A DNA stretch of 64,000 bases. Source: Clostridium sp. C8-1-8 (GTDB taxonomy: Bacteria > Bacillota > Clostridia > Clostridiales > Clostridiaceae). Below the pieces are notes generated by a model. It saw only the letters and a program-made list of their open reading frames with translations, did not search any database and was not told the origin of the DNA. Positions 43,806 through 53,052 of the stretch are shown here, one piece after another. Made by a program: the position numbers and the translations under genes. Each line of letters opens with the position of its first letter. The stretch's first letter is position 1. The stretch is taken from the NCBI RefSeq assembly GCF_009928445.1, contig NZ_JAABNO010000002.1, positions 186,001 through 250,000 of the forward strand, written 5' to 3'.

Positions 43806-43999
43806 ACTGTTTGAGAAAGTATAAGATTTTCTTCTAATTAAACCTAGGAATATAAACGATTTAGAGTAGTTATTTAGGATAAACAGTAAAAAAAATCATA
43901 TTCGCCTGCCACATTTTCCTCATATACATTTGGAAAGGCAGATGCGCAAAAAAAGCACACTGAAGAAAGCCGCTTTAGTGTGCTTTTTTTACTGTGTAG
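43801..43999 (+). repeat. Intergenic repeat family, copy C (full length with terminator)
   Basis: It starts TTTTTACTGTTTGAGAAAG, has the core CTAATTAAACCTAGGAAT, then TAAACAGTAAAAAAA at 43880-43893, the second half TTTGGAAAGGCAGATGCGCA, and a terminator hairpin AGCACACT...AGTGTGCT with seven T (43954-43990). A further TTTACTGTGTAGA (43987-43999) repeats the opening sequence, so the unit is flanked by short direct repeats. Confidence 0.85.
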
Positions 44000-44128
44000 A
44001 CCAGTGTGAAATTATATCATTGTGTCATATATAGATATTGATATACATAAAAACTTTTTGATTAATCAGATTAATAAATATATGTACTATGGAGAAACCT
44101 AATAGCAAAAATATAGGGAGATGATAAC

Positions 44129-45088
44129 TTGATTTTGAGATTAGGATATGTAGCAATTGCATTAAATCTGCCTAAAACTACATCATCAAGCACAGTTACA
44201 TATGCAACTTATAGTAAACTCACTAATGAGGAAAGCAGGATTAATAAATTAAAATCTACTACACTATCTAATTTGGATGACCTGTATAAAATACTTCAAT
44301 ACAATGTAGAAAATCAACTACACTTTTATAGAATAACTTCTGCCTTAATACCATTAGCAACACATCCAGAGGTAATGTGGAAATACAGGGCTATGTTTTC
44401 GAAGGACTTTAAGAGAATTGGCGATTTGGTTAGAAAACAGCAAATGAGAGTAGATACCCATCCAGATGAATTTAACGTAATTAATTCAGTTAAAGAGGAG
44501 GTGGTGGTTGCTACTGAGAGAAATTTATGGCCACATGTTCATCTATTTGAAGATATAGATTATCCTGAGGGAAAAATGGTGCTACATGTAGGAAGTAGTG
44601 CAGGAGGAAAAGAGGAAGCTTTAGAGAGGTTTAAAGTAAACTTTAGAAAGTTTCCTAAGGAAATTACATCAAGGCTTATGATTGAGAATGATGATAAGAC
44701 TTTTAATGTAAAGGAAGTACTTTCTTTATGTAAGGAACTTAATGCTCCCATGGTATTGGATGCTCATCATCATCTTTGTAATAATGATGGGGAAGAGCTA
44801 AAAGATTACATATGTGAAATCTTTGATACATGGAATGGGCAGAGTCTTCCAGCAAAGTTCCACTTTTCCTCTCCTAAGGAGAGTGAAAGAGACAGAAAAC
44901 ATGCAGATTACATTGATGCTGAAGCCTTTGTAAGATTTATTGACTTATGCAAGGAAGTTAACAGAGATATGGATGTTATGCTTGAAGCAAAGAAAAAGGA
45001 CTTATCATTATATAAGCTAGCAGATGATATAGAGGAATTAAGACCAGAATGGAAGAGAATCGATAAGAGTAGCTTTTATATAACATAA
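44129..45088 (+). CDS. uvsE: UV DNA damage endonuclease
   Basis: A 319-residue TIM-barrel enzyme that nicks DNA 5' to UV photoproducts, starting an excision repair route independent of UvrABC. The order of motifs matches UvsE/UvdE: LGYVAIALNLPKTTSSSTVT, FYRITSALIPLATHPE, DTHPDEFNVINS, MVLHVGSSAGGKEEAL, RLMIENDDKTFN, and MVLDAHHHLCNN, with the metal-binding His and Glu residues in place. The start is a TTG with GGGAG in front; the nearby ATG is out of frame. In spore-formers the enzyme helps spores survive sunlight. Confidence 0.93.
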   Translation: MILRLGYVAIALNLPKTTSSSTVTYATYSKLTNEESRINKLKSTTLSNLDDLYKILQYNVENQLHFYRITSALIPLATHPEVMWKYRAMFSKDFKRIGDLVRKQQMRVDTHPDEFNVINSVKEEVVVATERNLWPHVHLFEDIDYPEGKMVLHVGSSAGGKEEALERFKVNFRKFPKEITSRLMIENDDKTFNVKEVLSLCKELNAPMVLDAHHHLCNNDGEELKDYICEIFDTWNGQSLPAKFHFSSPKESERDRKHADYIDAEAFVRFIDLCKEVNRDMDVMLEAKKKDLSLYKLADDIEELRPEWKRIDKSSFYIT

Positions 45089-45266
45089 TAGTTATGAAAA
45101 ATGTTGTTATTTGCCATTATAGATTCTATAATGTATATATAGTATTAAATGTATAAATGTTCTAAATTTATGTAAATTTATTTTATAGAAACTAGATTTT
45201 GTTTAATATTTTATACAATATATGGATTTTTCAGCGTAGATAAAATATATAGAAAAAGGTGATATT

Positions 45267-45785
45267 ATGGCAAGTAACTATATTAAGTTTTATACCTTTT
45301 TTAACATTTTAAGAAAACACAGCAATAATGAAAATGTGTTATCAATGAAAAAAATATTACAAATTATGGAAGAGCAAACAGGTGATAAGATTGACAGAAG
45401 GACTATATATGAGTACATAAAGAATTTTAAGGAATTAGGCTTTGACATAAGAGAATATTCCGAGAATAAGAAGGGATATTACTTAAATTCATTAAATTTA
45501 AATAATGATTATTGTAATGATATATTCATGAATTACTCCAATAAAATGCCAGTGAAAATTGAGTTTGATAATGAACTTAGAGATGAGATCAATAATTTAA
45601 AAGGGGTTATTGATATATTAAGTGATGGAGAGAAAACTTTTATAGCAAACATAGAGACTAGTAATGATAATACGCTGATAAGCTGGATTCTTCAATTTGG
45701 CAGTAAAGCAAAAGTTATAGAACCTCACGAATTAAGAGACATTATTAAAGAAGAGATAATGAAGCTTTATGAAAGATATGTATAA
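45267..45785 (+). CDS. WYL-type helix-turn-helix regulator lacking the WYL core
   Basis: A 172-residue protein. The N-terminus (~1-75) is a DeoR-like winged helix (ISMKK-type ILQIMEE..., then DKIDRRTIYEYIKNFKELGF). The C-terminus (~120-172) ends with LISWILQFGSKAKVIEPHEL and RDIIKEEIMKLYERY, which resembles the C-terminal extension (WCX) found at the end of WYL-domain regulators. The central WYL ligand domain of ~80-100 residues that should lie between is missing; such proteins are usually about 300 residues. The DNA shows no frameshift. It has a GGTG box before the ATG and stands alone. Confidence 0.75.
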   Translation: MASNYIKFYTFFNILRKHSNNENVLSMKKILQIMEEQTGDKIDRRTIYEYIKNFKELGFDIREYSENKKGYYLNSLNLNNDYCNDIFMNYSNKMPVKIEFDNELRDEINNLKGVIDILSDGEKTFIANIETSNDNTLISWILQFGSKAKVIEPHELRDIIKEEIMKLYERYV

Positions 45786-45865
45786 AAATATTTTTTTGAA
45801 ACTTTTCTAACTGAAGGATTAAGAAAGTTAAATAAAGGTTTATTTCAAAAGGTGAAAATTCCTTA

Positions 45866-45930
45866 TAAAATAAAAGTCATGAATAAAAAGGCAAGTTATC
45901 TCCTTTTTACCCATGGCTTTTATTTATATC
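45866..45930. terminator. Bidirectional terminator
   Basis: AAAATAAAAG and CTTTTATTT form the outer stem, with CATG/CATG and AAAAGG/CCTTTTT inside. It lies between the convergent regulator and DMT permease genes. Confidence 0.7.
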
Positions 45931-45985
45931 ATAAGATTAGCAATCATTTTGAAATTAATAAGTTAGTTATCAGATGCTGTAATTA

Positions 45986-46882
45986 TCATAAGAATAAGAT
46001 ACCAACACCAACTATTGTTATTAACGCACCGATAACCTCTTTTGCGCTGACTTTCTCCTTAAATATAACCATAGATGCAGGTATTATAAGTATTCTTGAT
46101 ATAGAACTTATAGTTGAAGCTATGCCAGTGGCTGTATATTGAACTGACAATAGAGATAGGGCAACACCTAAGAACGGTCCAAATATTGAACCGATGGTTA
46201 TACTTTTCATCGCACTTGTATCCTTAAAGGTTGAAAATAGATTTTTCCATCCATTAGCAATAGTTATAACTATTGTGAAACCTACAAAGGCTGATATTAC
46301 ACGAATTTGTGTAGCAGCAAAGGGGTCGTAATTGCCCATTCCGAACTTACTACAAATTAATCCAAATGCTTGTCCGAATGCACCTATAAGCGCATATATC
46401 AATCCTTTAAGAGGATGAGAAAGCTTAATCTTCTTTTCATCAGATCCTTTTACTAATATAACCAAAGCGATACCAGCTAAGGTTATAAGCATACCTAATA
46501 AGTCTCTCGAGGATAATCTTTCACCTAGAATAAAGTATCCTGCTATAGCTGAAATTGGTGGAACTGTAGCCATTATTAAGGTTGATAGCCTAGATCCTAT
46601 CTCGATATAGGCTTGAAATAGGAATAAATCACCAATAACGAAACCTATAATTCCTGAAACAAAGAGCCAAGTCCAGTTAGTTAATGACGCATCAAGAGGA
46701 AGAAACATACCTCTATTTACAAGAGTATATAAACCAGTAAAAATAAAAGCAAAAATGAGTTTTAGGTAGTTTACAGAAAGAGAGCCTACCTTTTTTCCAG
46801 CTGTTTCAAAAGCAATTGGAGAAACTGTACAGCATAGAGCTGAAGCTAAAGCTGCTAGTTCACCTATGTTAGAATGAAACAA
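45986..46882 (-). CDS. EamA/DMT family permease
   Basis: A 298-residue membrane protein with ten helices arranged as two EamA repeats (~8-140, ~160-295). The first begins IGELAALASALCCTVSPIAF and the second LIYALIGAFGQAFGLICSKF. Drug/metabolite transporters of this type export amino acids or other metabolites; substrate unknown. The TTG at 46882 follows GGGAGGTG, so I start there; the open frame continues to an ATG at 46945 without a box and would add a non-family extension. Confidence 0.87.
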   Translation of the reverse strand: MFHSNIGELAALASALCCTVSPIAFETAGKKVGSLSVNYLKLIFAFIFTGLYTLVNRGMFLPLDASLTNWTWLFVSGIIGFVIGDLFLFQAYIEIGSRLSTLIMATVPPISAIAGYFILGERLSSRDLLGMLITLAGIALVILVKGSDEKKIKLSHPLKGLIYALIGAFGQAFGLICSKFGMGNYDPFAATQIRVISAFVGFTIVITIANGWKNLFSTFKDTSAMKSITIGSIFGPFLGVALSLLSVQYTATGIASTISSISRILIIPASMVIFKEKVSAKEVIGALITIVGVGILFL

Positions 46883-47074
46883 ATTGTCCACCTCCCAAGT
46901 TGATAAGTTTACTATGTATAAAGATATTCTTGATAATATGTGCAAAAAATATAAATCTCTTTATAAGCACACTTTATATTAACACACTACTATACTAAAT
47001 TGCTATAGATTAATAAATTTGTGTCATCAAAGAGGGTTTAACATAAGCTATTATAGAGTAATATTAAGGAGAGC

Positions 47075-47602
47075 ATGATGAAAAATATATTTAGAAGGGT
47101 GTATAGACGTGTTTTTAAAGCAAGACAAGTTCAGCCTAAGATAGTGGAAGTTAACTATAAATGGGCTCAGCCATTGCAGTTTACTATGAAACCTCAGATG
47201 ATAGTATATCATCATACTGTGGAGATAGGAAAAACACCAGAAGAGATACATCAGCTGCATGTTAATAGAGGATGGGCTGGCATAGGATATCATTTCTATA
47301 TAAGAAAAGATGGTACAATCTATAGAGGAAGACCTGAAAATGCTGTAGGTTCACATGCGCCAGGTGTTAATAATATAGCTCTAGGAATAGCCTTTGAGGG
47401 AAATTTCATGGTTGAAAAACCAACCGAGCAGCAGTTAAATTCAGCTATAATATTATCAAAATATTTGGTTAATAAGTATGGAATTAAGGAATTAAGAAGG
47501 CATAAAGACGTAAAACCAACAACTGAATGCCCAGGAATCAATTTTCCATTTGATTATATTAAGTCAAAGGTTTTAGGTACCACTACAAATAAAACGGCTT
47601 AA
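47075..47602 (+). CDS. N-acetylmuramoyl-L-alanine amidase, Amidase_2/PGRP type
   Basis: A 175-residue enzyme. After a basic N-terminus (~1-25) with Arg and Lys but no clear signal peptide, the domain shows zinc ligands of the Amidase_2 fold: His in MIVYHHTVE, IGYHFYIRKDGTIYRGRP, AVGSHAPGVNN, and the last ligands in RRHKDVKPTTECPG. It cleaves the amide bond between muramic acid and stem peptide. Without a signal it may act in the mother cell or after lysis, or be prophage-derived, though no phage genes are near. The start follows AGGAGAG. Confidence 0.87.
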   Translation: MMKNIFRRVYRRVFKARQVQPKIVEVNYKWAQPLQFTMKPQMIVYHHTVEIGKTPEEIHQLHVNRGWAGIGYHFYIRKDGTIYRGRPENAVGSHAPGVNNIALGIAFEGNFMVEKPTEQQLNSAIILSKYLVNKYGIKELRRHKDVKPTTECPGINFPFDYIKSKVLGTTTNKTA

Positions 47603-47629
47603 TGTGTTTTGTAGTCTAATTCTTTGATT

Positions 47630-47682
47630 AAAATAAGGCTGTATCATGTAAGTAATACTTTATGATAAAGCCTTATTTTATT
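47630..47682 (+). terminator. Terminator of the amidase gene
   Basis: AAAATAAGGCT and AGCCTTATTTT form the stem, with TATCAT/ATGATA continuing inside. T-rich tail. Confidence 0.87.
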
Positions 47683-47768
47683 CTTTAGCCAATTTTTTAG
47701 TTACTATTGAGTTTTGAAGTTTTGCTATAATGAGCAGTCATACTGAGGAAAGAGTAACTAATTTAAAA

Positions 47769-47806
47769 TTGACAATTGCTAGCATGCCTAGATAATCTGT
47801 TATAAT
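47769..47806 (+). promoter_or_regulatory. Promoter region of the alcohol dehydrogenase gene
   Basis: TTGACA (47769-47774), a 16-bp spacer and GATAAT (47791-47796). A TATAAT at 47801-47806 is also present but its spacing from TTGACA is too long. Confidence 0.55.
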
Positions 47807-47846
47807 AGTTATTGACAGATTAATGAAGTATAGGAGTGAATAGAAA

Positions 47847-48944
47847 ATGGAATTTGGATTTTATCTACCTGTAAAAATATTTTTTGGAGATGATGTAGTA
47901 GTAAAAAACAGTAGTGAGTTTAGAAAGCTTGGTAGAAAAGCATTGATAGTTACTGGAAGAAATTCATCGAAAATTAATGGATCATTGGATGATGTAATAA
48001 GAGCTTTAGAAAAGGAAAAAATAGAGTATAAAGTGTTTAACGAAGTTGAGGAAAATCCATCTCTAGAGACTATTGAAAAGGGTGCAGAAATAGGAAAAGA
48101 ATTTGATGCTCAGTTTATTATTGGGGTAGGCGGTGGATCACCTCTAGATGCATCAAAGGCAATTGCTCTATTTATTAAGAATCCTGAACTAAATATAGAT
48201 AATGCTTTTACTAGTGAAAAGCTTGAAAGTATACCTGTGGCTGCTATTGCTACCACTTCTGGGACAGGTTCAGAAGTGACTCAATATAGTATAGTTACAG
48301 TAAATAAAGAAAAAACAAAGAAGAATTTAGGACAAGAAGTCTTTCCAAAGATAGCATTTTTGGATAGCAAATATACAAGAGCATTGTCTTATGATATAAC
48401 TGTGAATACTGCTATAGATGCATTTACTCATCTAGTAGAAGGCTATCTAAATGTCAATAGTACCTTAGCGTCAGAGATATATGGAGAAAAAGGTTTTGAG
48501 ATATTTAGTAGATGTTTCAAAAAACTTCTTGATAATAATTTGGATAAAGAGTTTAGAGAAGAAGTGATGTCTGCATCAACTATAGCAGGGATACAGATAG
48601 CACAAACAGGAACTTCTCTTCCTCATGGTATGGGATATGCCTTAACATATAATAAAGGACTTCCACATGGATTGGCTAACGGAGTATTAACGATTGAATA
48701 CTTAAAATCCTTTAAAGAACAAAGTAAAATAAGAAGAATGCTTAAGCTACTTGGATTAAATAGTATTGACGAACTTTCTCAAATCTTCAATAAACTTTTC
48801 AAAGTAGATATAGCTATAACAGAAGAAGAGATTGTGGATTATGCCACTAGTTTTGCTGCAAATAAGGCCAAATTAAAAAATCATACTGAAGTGGTTACAA
48901 CTGAAGATATTATAAAGATATACAAGAATAGTCTTATTAGATAG
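47847..48944 (+). CDS. Iron-containing alcohol dehydrogenase
   Basis: A 365-residue group III dehydrogenase. NAD(P) binds at IIGVGGGSPLDASKAIA (~90-106), and the metal is held by Asp/His residues including the family signature TGTSLPHGMGYALTYNKGLP, HGLANG, with His ~255, 270. VAAIATTSGTGSEVTQYS is the other conserved loop. These enzymes reduce aldehydes or ketones or oxidise alcohols or glycerol; butanol-type fermentation is possible but the substrate cannot be read from sequence. The start has an AGGAG box. It is monocistronic and ends just before repeat copy D. Confidence 0.92.
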   Translation: MEFGFYLPVKIFFGDDVVVKNSSEFRKLGRKALIVTGRNSSKINGSLDDVIRALEKEKIEYKVFNEVEENPSLETIEKGAEIGKEFDAQFIIGVGGGSPLDASKAIALFIKNPELNIDNAFTSEKLESIPVAAIATTSGTGSEVTQYSIVTVNKEKTKKNLGQEVFPKIAFLDSKYTRALSYDITVNTAIDAFTHLVEGYLNVNSTLASEIYGEKGFEIFSRCFKKLLDNNLDKEFREEVMSASTIAGIQIAQTGTSLPHGMGYALTYNKGLPHGLANGVLTIEYLKSFKEQSKIRRMLKLLGLNSIDELSQIFNKLFKVDIAITEEEIVDYATSFAANKAKLKNHTEVVTTEDIIKIYKNSLIR

Positions 48945-48948
48945 AGAT

Positions 48949-49113
48949 AGTTTTTACTATCTAAACCTGGTAATATCAAGCTTCTAAAATAGATTTTAAA
49001 GAATTATTAAAAATAAAACTTATTCGCATGCTAGATTTTATTCGTATACATTGGGAAAGGCAGCTACGCAAAAAAAGGTTCACTGAAGAAGGTCATTTCA
49101 GTGAACCTTTTTT
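48949..49113 (+). repeat. Intergenic repeat family, copy D (with terminator)
   Basis: It starts TTTTTACTATCTAAACCTGG (the opening is shortened), lacks the ACAGTAAAAAA end, then has the conserved second half TTATTCGCATGCTAGATTTT, GGGAAAGGCAGCTACGCAAA and a terminator GGTTCACTGAA...TTCAGTGAACC with six T (49078-49113). Confidence 0.8.
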
Positions 49114-49163
49114 ATATAGGTAAAGTCTTTCACTAAGAGAGTAGTATGAACATAAATATAAAA

Positions 49164-50396
49164 CTATTTCTTCTTCTTAAAAGAAGTTTTATTTGATGTT
49201 ACTTTTTTACTCTTATTAGGTGAGTGGTAAGAATTAGCTGCTTTAAGCTGCTTCATTTCTTCAACCTCTAATATCTGTCCTTTATAAACGTCCTTTTGAT
49301 GTATCTTAATATTAAAGGTGCTTTCAAATTTATGTATTGTTGGTATTTCCTTGTCAGTAACTATTGATATGCTAGTTCCACTTTTACCAGCTCTTCCTGT
49401 TCTTCCAGCTCTGTGAAGATATTCTTTAGGGTCTTCGGGAAGATCTAGATGGAAGATATGTGTAACTCCTTTTACATCTAATCCTCTTGCGGCTATGTCA
49501 GAAGCTACTAGAATCTTATACTTACCATTTCTAAAACCTTCTAGAGCTTTTTTTCTTTCTTCTTTAGTGCTATCACCATATATGCCGTAAGCTTCTACTT
49601 TGTGGAACTGAAGTTTCAGTGTGGTGGTTTCAGTTTCTTCACTCTTATTTATAAATACAATTGCTTTTTCTGTACCAGAAGCATATATTAATTTTCTTAG
49701 AAGTTCTATTTTATCTCTACGTTCTGTAACAAAGAATAGGTGCTCAATAGTAGGACTAACACTAGTATCTTCATCTAATTTAATTATAACTGGTTCCTTC
49801 ATTAACTCCTTGGCAGCTTTTTCACTTTCTGCCGTGATAGTTGCAGAGAAAAACATTAGCTGTCTATCCTTAAGTGTTGTTTTTATTATGTCTTTAACTG
49901 AAGAAATATTTTTATCATTTAGTAATCTATCGCCTTCATCTATAACAATAGTTTTTACTGTATGACCACTGATCTTCTTTAATTTTATAAGTTCTAGAAC
50001 TCTACCAGGTGTGCCTACGATAATATGTGGTTTGTTCTTAAGGTTCTCTACCTGTCTTTTAATATTTACTTCTCCAATAATAGTAGTTGAGGTTACAGGT
50101 ATATTGGAGTTTGTAGCTAAAAGCTTTATTTCTCTGTCTATCTGCATAACCAATTCATGAGTTGGAGCAAGCACGATTGCTTGCATTTCTCTTTTCGAGG
50201 AATCAATCTTGCTAAAGATAGGAATTAAGTATGCTAGAGTTTTTCCGCTACCAGTTTGAGACTTACCTATTATATCTTTATTTTCTAAAGCAAGCGGGAT
50301 AACTTTTTCTTGAATAGATGTAGGATTTAATATATCAGATTTTGACAAACCTTCTATAATATAATCAGGAATTGATAATTTATCAAATGAACTCAT
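49164..50396 (-). CDS. DEAD-box RNA helicase with DEGD motif II
   Basis: A 410-residue ATP-dependent RNA helicase. The Q motif (KSDILNPTSIQEKVIPLAL), motif I (GKSQTGSGKTLAY), Ia (LAPTHELVMQ), Ib (GTPGR), II (VIDEGDRLL), III (FSATI), IV-VI (VASDIAARGLDVKGV, HRAGRTGRAG) are all present. Motif II reads DEGD instead of DEAD, a minor variant that should keep ATP hydrolysis. A Lys-rich C-terminal tail (~385-410) probably binds RNA. The ATG at 50396 follows AAGGAG; the open frame extends to 50540 without support. Role likely in RNA folding or ribosome assembly. Confidence 0.92.
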   Translation of the reverse strand: MSSFDKLSIPDYIIEGLSKSDILNPTSIQEKVIPLALENKDIIGKSQTGSGKTLAYLIPIFSKIDSSKREMQAIVLAPTHELVMQIDREIKLLATNSNIPVTSTTIIGEVNIKRQVENLKNKPHIIVGTPGRVLELIKLKKISGHTVKTIVIDEGDRLLNDKNISSVKDIIKTTLKDRQLMFFSATITAESEKAAKELMKEPVIIKLDEDTSVSPTIEHLFFVTERRDKIELLRKLIYASGTEKAIVFINKSEETETTTLKLQFHKVEAYGIYGDSTKEERKKALEGFRNGKYKILVASDIAARGLDVKGVTHIFHLDLPEDPKEYLHRAGRTGRAGKSGTSISIVTDKEIPTIHKFESTFNIKIHQKDVYKGQILEVEEMKQLKAANSYHSPNKSKKVTSNKTSFKKKK

Positions 50397-50614
50397 AAAT
50401 AGTATCTCCTTTTTTGTATGGAACTTAATTATTTTAAACATTACTCGTCTTGTTAAATATGACAATAATAAAATGTAATACTTAGATTTTATATAATAAA
50501 AAATCTCTCTAATTCTACACATAGTATAATACTTTGTCAAATATAAGTTATAAAAGTGTTTAAATATAGTATATCTATTTTTAGTACTTATACTTAAAGA
50601 TTATTTTTTAATTT

Positions 50615-50796
50615 CTAGACCATTTATAACTTTTTATTAGCTAAATCTATTAATCATAATAGCTAATAATAGGTTTTCTAGGATAGACAGTAAAAAGAAA
50701 TCTTATTCTCATCTCAGATTTTCTTCATATTCATTCAGAAAGTGCAGGTGCGTAAAAATACCACTGGAGCACTAAAGTGATGATTCCAGTGGTATA
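50615..50796 (+). repeat. Intergenic repeat family, copy E (full length)
   Basis: It contains TATAACTTTTTATTAGCT, then GATAGACAGTAAAAAGAAAT, TTATTCTCATCTCAGATTTT, CAGAAAGTGCAGGTGCGTAA, and ends with the hairpin TACCACTGGA...TTCCAGTGGTA (50759-50796). The flanking genes are both on the minus strand, opposite to the orientation of the element. Confidence 0.8.
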
Positions 50797-50874
50797 GTAT
50801 AAATATTTATTATAGAAATTCTTTATTTAAGATGCTTAAGTCTCCAGATGAATTACTTCGTTTTATATTAGCTA

Positions 50875-52233
50875 CTAATTTTTAAAGCTATGTATAGGTG
50901 CTGGAATTCTTCCACCTCTTTTTATAAAATCTTCAGAAGAATATTTACTTACAGCCATTATAGGAGCAGTACCTAAAAGCCCTCCAAATTCAACTTCATC
51001 ACCTAAGGTCTTTCCGTATACAGGTATAATTCTAACGCCGGTAGTTTTGTTGTTAATTACACCAATTGCAGCTTCATCAGCAATTATTCCTGAGATAGTA
51101 GAAGCAGGGGTATCTCCTGGGATTGCAACCATATCTAAACCTACTGAACACACACAAGTCATGGCTTCAAGCTTTTCAATATTTAAAGATCCGTTTTTTA
51201 CAGCTTGAATCATTCCTTCGTCTTCACTAACTGGTATAAATGCACCGCTTAAGCCACCTACGTGATAAGACGCCATTACCCCACCTTTTTTAACAGCATC
51301 GTTTAGCATTGCAAGTGCAGCAGTGGTTCCGTGGCATCCGCAGCTTTCAAGTCCCATCTCTTCAAGAATTCTTGCTACTGAGTCGCCTACTGCTGGAGTT
51401 GGTGCTAGTGATAAATCTATTATGCCAAATGGTGTATCAAGTCTCCTTGAAGCTTCATGAGCTATAAGCTGACCAGCTCTAGTTATTTTAAAAGCAGTTT
51501 TCTTAATGGTTTCGGCCATAACATCAAAGGATTCACCTCTAACTGTTTCTAAAGCAGCTTTAACCACGCCAGGCCCACTTATGCCAACGTTTATTATTGA
51601 TTCAGCTTCACCTACTCCATGGTAAGCTCCTGCCATAAAAGGATTGTCATCAACAGCGTTAGCAAAAACAACTAGCTTGGCACAACCAATGGAGTCTCTA
51701 TCTCTAGTTAGAAAGGCTGCTTGCTTTATGATCTCTCCCATTTGGGCTACAGCATCCATGTTTATACCTGATTTAGTGCAGCCTATGTTTATAGATGCAC
51801 ATACTTTTTCAGTAACTGCTAAGGCTTCAGGAATAGAATCGATTAATATTCTGTCACCTTTTGAATAGCCTTTTTGAACTAAAGCTGAAAATCCTCCAAT
51901 AAAGTTCACTCCAACTTCTTTTGCAGCTTTGTCTAGTATTTTTGCATACTCTACATAACTTGTATCATTAGAGCTTTGGGCTATAAGTGAAATAGGAGTT
52001 ACAGATATTCTTTTATTTATTATAGGGATACCAAATTCAGCCTCAAGTTGATTTCCTACCTTAACAAGATTTTCAGCTTTTTTTGTGATTTTATCATATA
52101 TAAGCTGCCTTGATATTTTTCCATCGCTGTTACAGCAATCGAGCAGGGATATACCCATAGTTATTGTTCTTATATCTAGTTTTTCTTTATCTATCATATT
52201 TATTGTTTCAAGTATATTTTGAGTATTTATCAA
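50875..52233 (-). CDS. DUF711 (UPF0210, PFL family) protein
   Basis: A 452-residue protein matching the UPF0210/DUF711 family in length and pattern: [52 protein letters not shown] near the C-terminus, and [20 protein letters not shown] in the middle. It has a Rossmann-like, Gly-rich core and no membrane helix. Its biochemical function is not established. It starts at TTG 52233 after GGAGG. The partner ACT-domain gene lies 190 bp upstream on the same strand, a conserved pairing, and both follow a glycine riboswitch. Confidence 0.88.
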   Translation of the reverse strand: MINTQNILETINMIDKEKLDIRTITMGISLLDCCNSDGKISRQLIYDKITKKAENLVKVGNQLEAEFGIPIINKRISVTPISLIAQSSNDTSYVEYAKILDKAAKEVGVNFIGGFSALVQKGYSKGDRILIDSIPEALAVTEKVCASINIGCTKSGINMDAVAQMGEIIKQAAFLTRDRDSIGCAKLVVFANAVDDNPFMAGAYHGVGEAESIINVGISGPGVVKAALETVRGESFDVMAETIKKTAFKITRAGQLIAHEASRRLDTPFGIIDLSLAPTPAVGDSVARILEEMGLESCGCHGTTAALAMLNDAVKKGGVMASYHVGGLSGAFIPVSEDEGMIQAVKNGSLNIEKLEAMTCVCSVGLDMVAIPGDTPASTISGIIADEAAIGVINNKTTGVRIIPVYGKTLGDEVEFGGLLGTAPIMAVSKYSSEDFIKRGGRIPAPIHSFKN

Positions 52234-52424
52234 AATTAATTCCTCCAGTACTATTTATTTAACTATTGAATACGGTACATTTGTTATTAGGACTATGCTT
52301 AAGAATATTGTTGAAACTAAATTTATCTAAAGATGTAGTGATTAGAATATTAATTTCAACATAAAGGGTAAAGTGCTATATTACTTGAATAGACTACCCA
52401 ATTACTAATGGGGGATTTAGAATT

Positions 52425-52694
52425 TTATATTGTATGCATTGAATTGAAAAGTGCTTCTTGTTGTATTCTAATAGATACATTTAATTCGGAACCTAGAGTA
52501 TCCAAGTTATCTTTTAATTCGGAGAAGTCCATAGTAAGCTTTGAAAGATCTACAAGCATTATCATGGTAAAAAATCCATCAAGCAGAGTTTGCGTTATAT
52601 CTAAAACATTAACATTACTTTCTTTTAGTACAGAAGTAACTTCATATATTATACCTATTTTATCTTTTCCTATAACAGTTATTAATGATCTCAT
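52425..52694 (-). CDS. ACT-domain protein (UPF0237), partner of DUF711
   Basis: An 89-residue single ACT domain: SLITVIGKDKIGIIYEVTSV, then NVNVLDITQTLLDGFFTMIM. ACT domains bind amino acids and control enzymes; the GcvR-like UPF0237 group is found beside DUF711. The ATG follows AAGGAGAG. It is the first gene after the glycine riboswitch, about 210 nt downstream, so glycine is the obvious ligand candidate (inference). Confidence 0.88.
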   Translation of the reverse strand: MRSLITVIGKDKIGIIYEVTSVLKESNVNVLDITQTLLDGFFTMIMLVDLSKLTMDFSELKDNLDTLGSELNVSIRIQQEALFNSMHTI

Positions 52695-52823
52695 TTAATC
52701 ATCTCTCCTTAAAATTAATATTTATTCTGATTATTTTATCTTTTATTCTTCAGATCATGTACTGATTTATAATCATAGGTAAATGCTTATTATATGATTT
52801 TCAGTAGGTTTATTTATCTAAAG

Positions 52824-52856
52824 AATAAAAAAAGAGCCTAAATATGCTTAGCCTCT
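52824..52856 (-). terminator. Expression-platform terminator of the glycine riboswitch
   Basis: On the minus strand AGAGGCTAA pairs with TTAGGCTCT (one internal mismatch), followed by seven T. It lies between the aptamer and the ACT gene. Confidence 0.78.
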
Positions 52857-52904
52857 GAAGAATGAATATTAAAAAACGATTATGCAAAAATATATGCATA
52901 AACA

Positions 52905-53046
52905 TTCCTAATGCTCTGTCCTTTTACCTGAGAGTTTCACCATAATAATGGTTTTCCCCTTCGGTGCTCAAAACGAGTCTCTCCAGAGTTCCGTCCAATA
53001 GCGGTTTACTAAATATCCCGCTAGCTTCAACCGGAATTATTAAATT
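52905..53046 (-). ncRNA. Glycine riboswitch (single full aptamer)
   Basis: The minus strand carries GGAGAGACTCG, then GAGCACCGAAGGGGAAAACC, and GAAACTCTCAGGTAAAAGGA followed by CAGAG, the standard glycine aptamer core. Only one complete aptamer is present. Upstream of it on the same RNA, AGCGG and CCGCT form a small hairpin within CCGGTTGAAGC...GGACGG, which may be the reduced 'ghost' partner seen in single-aptamer glycine riboswitches. A terminator follows, so control is transcriptional. Confidence 0.92.
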
Positions 53047-53052
53047 AATAAA

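Noticed and set aside
45852-46142. 96-codon plus-strand ORF over the terminator and the end of the DMT permease gene
   Set aside because: It runs through a terminator hairpin and a strong gene on the other strand, and has no typical composition.
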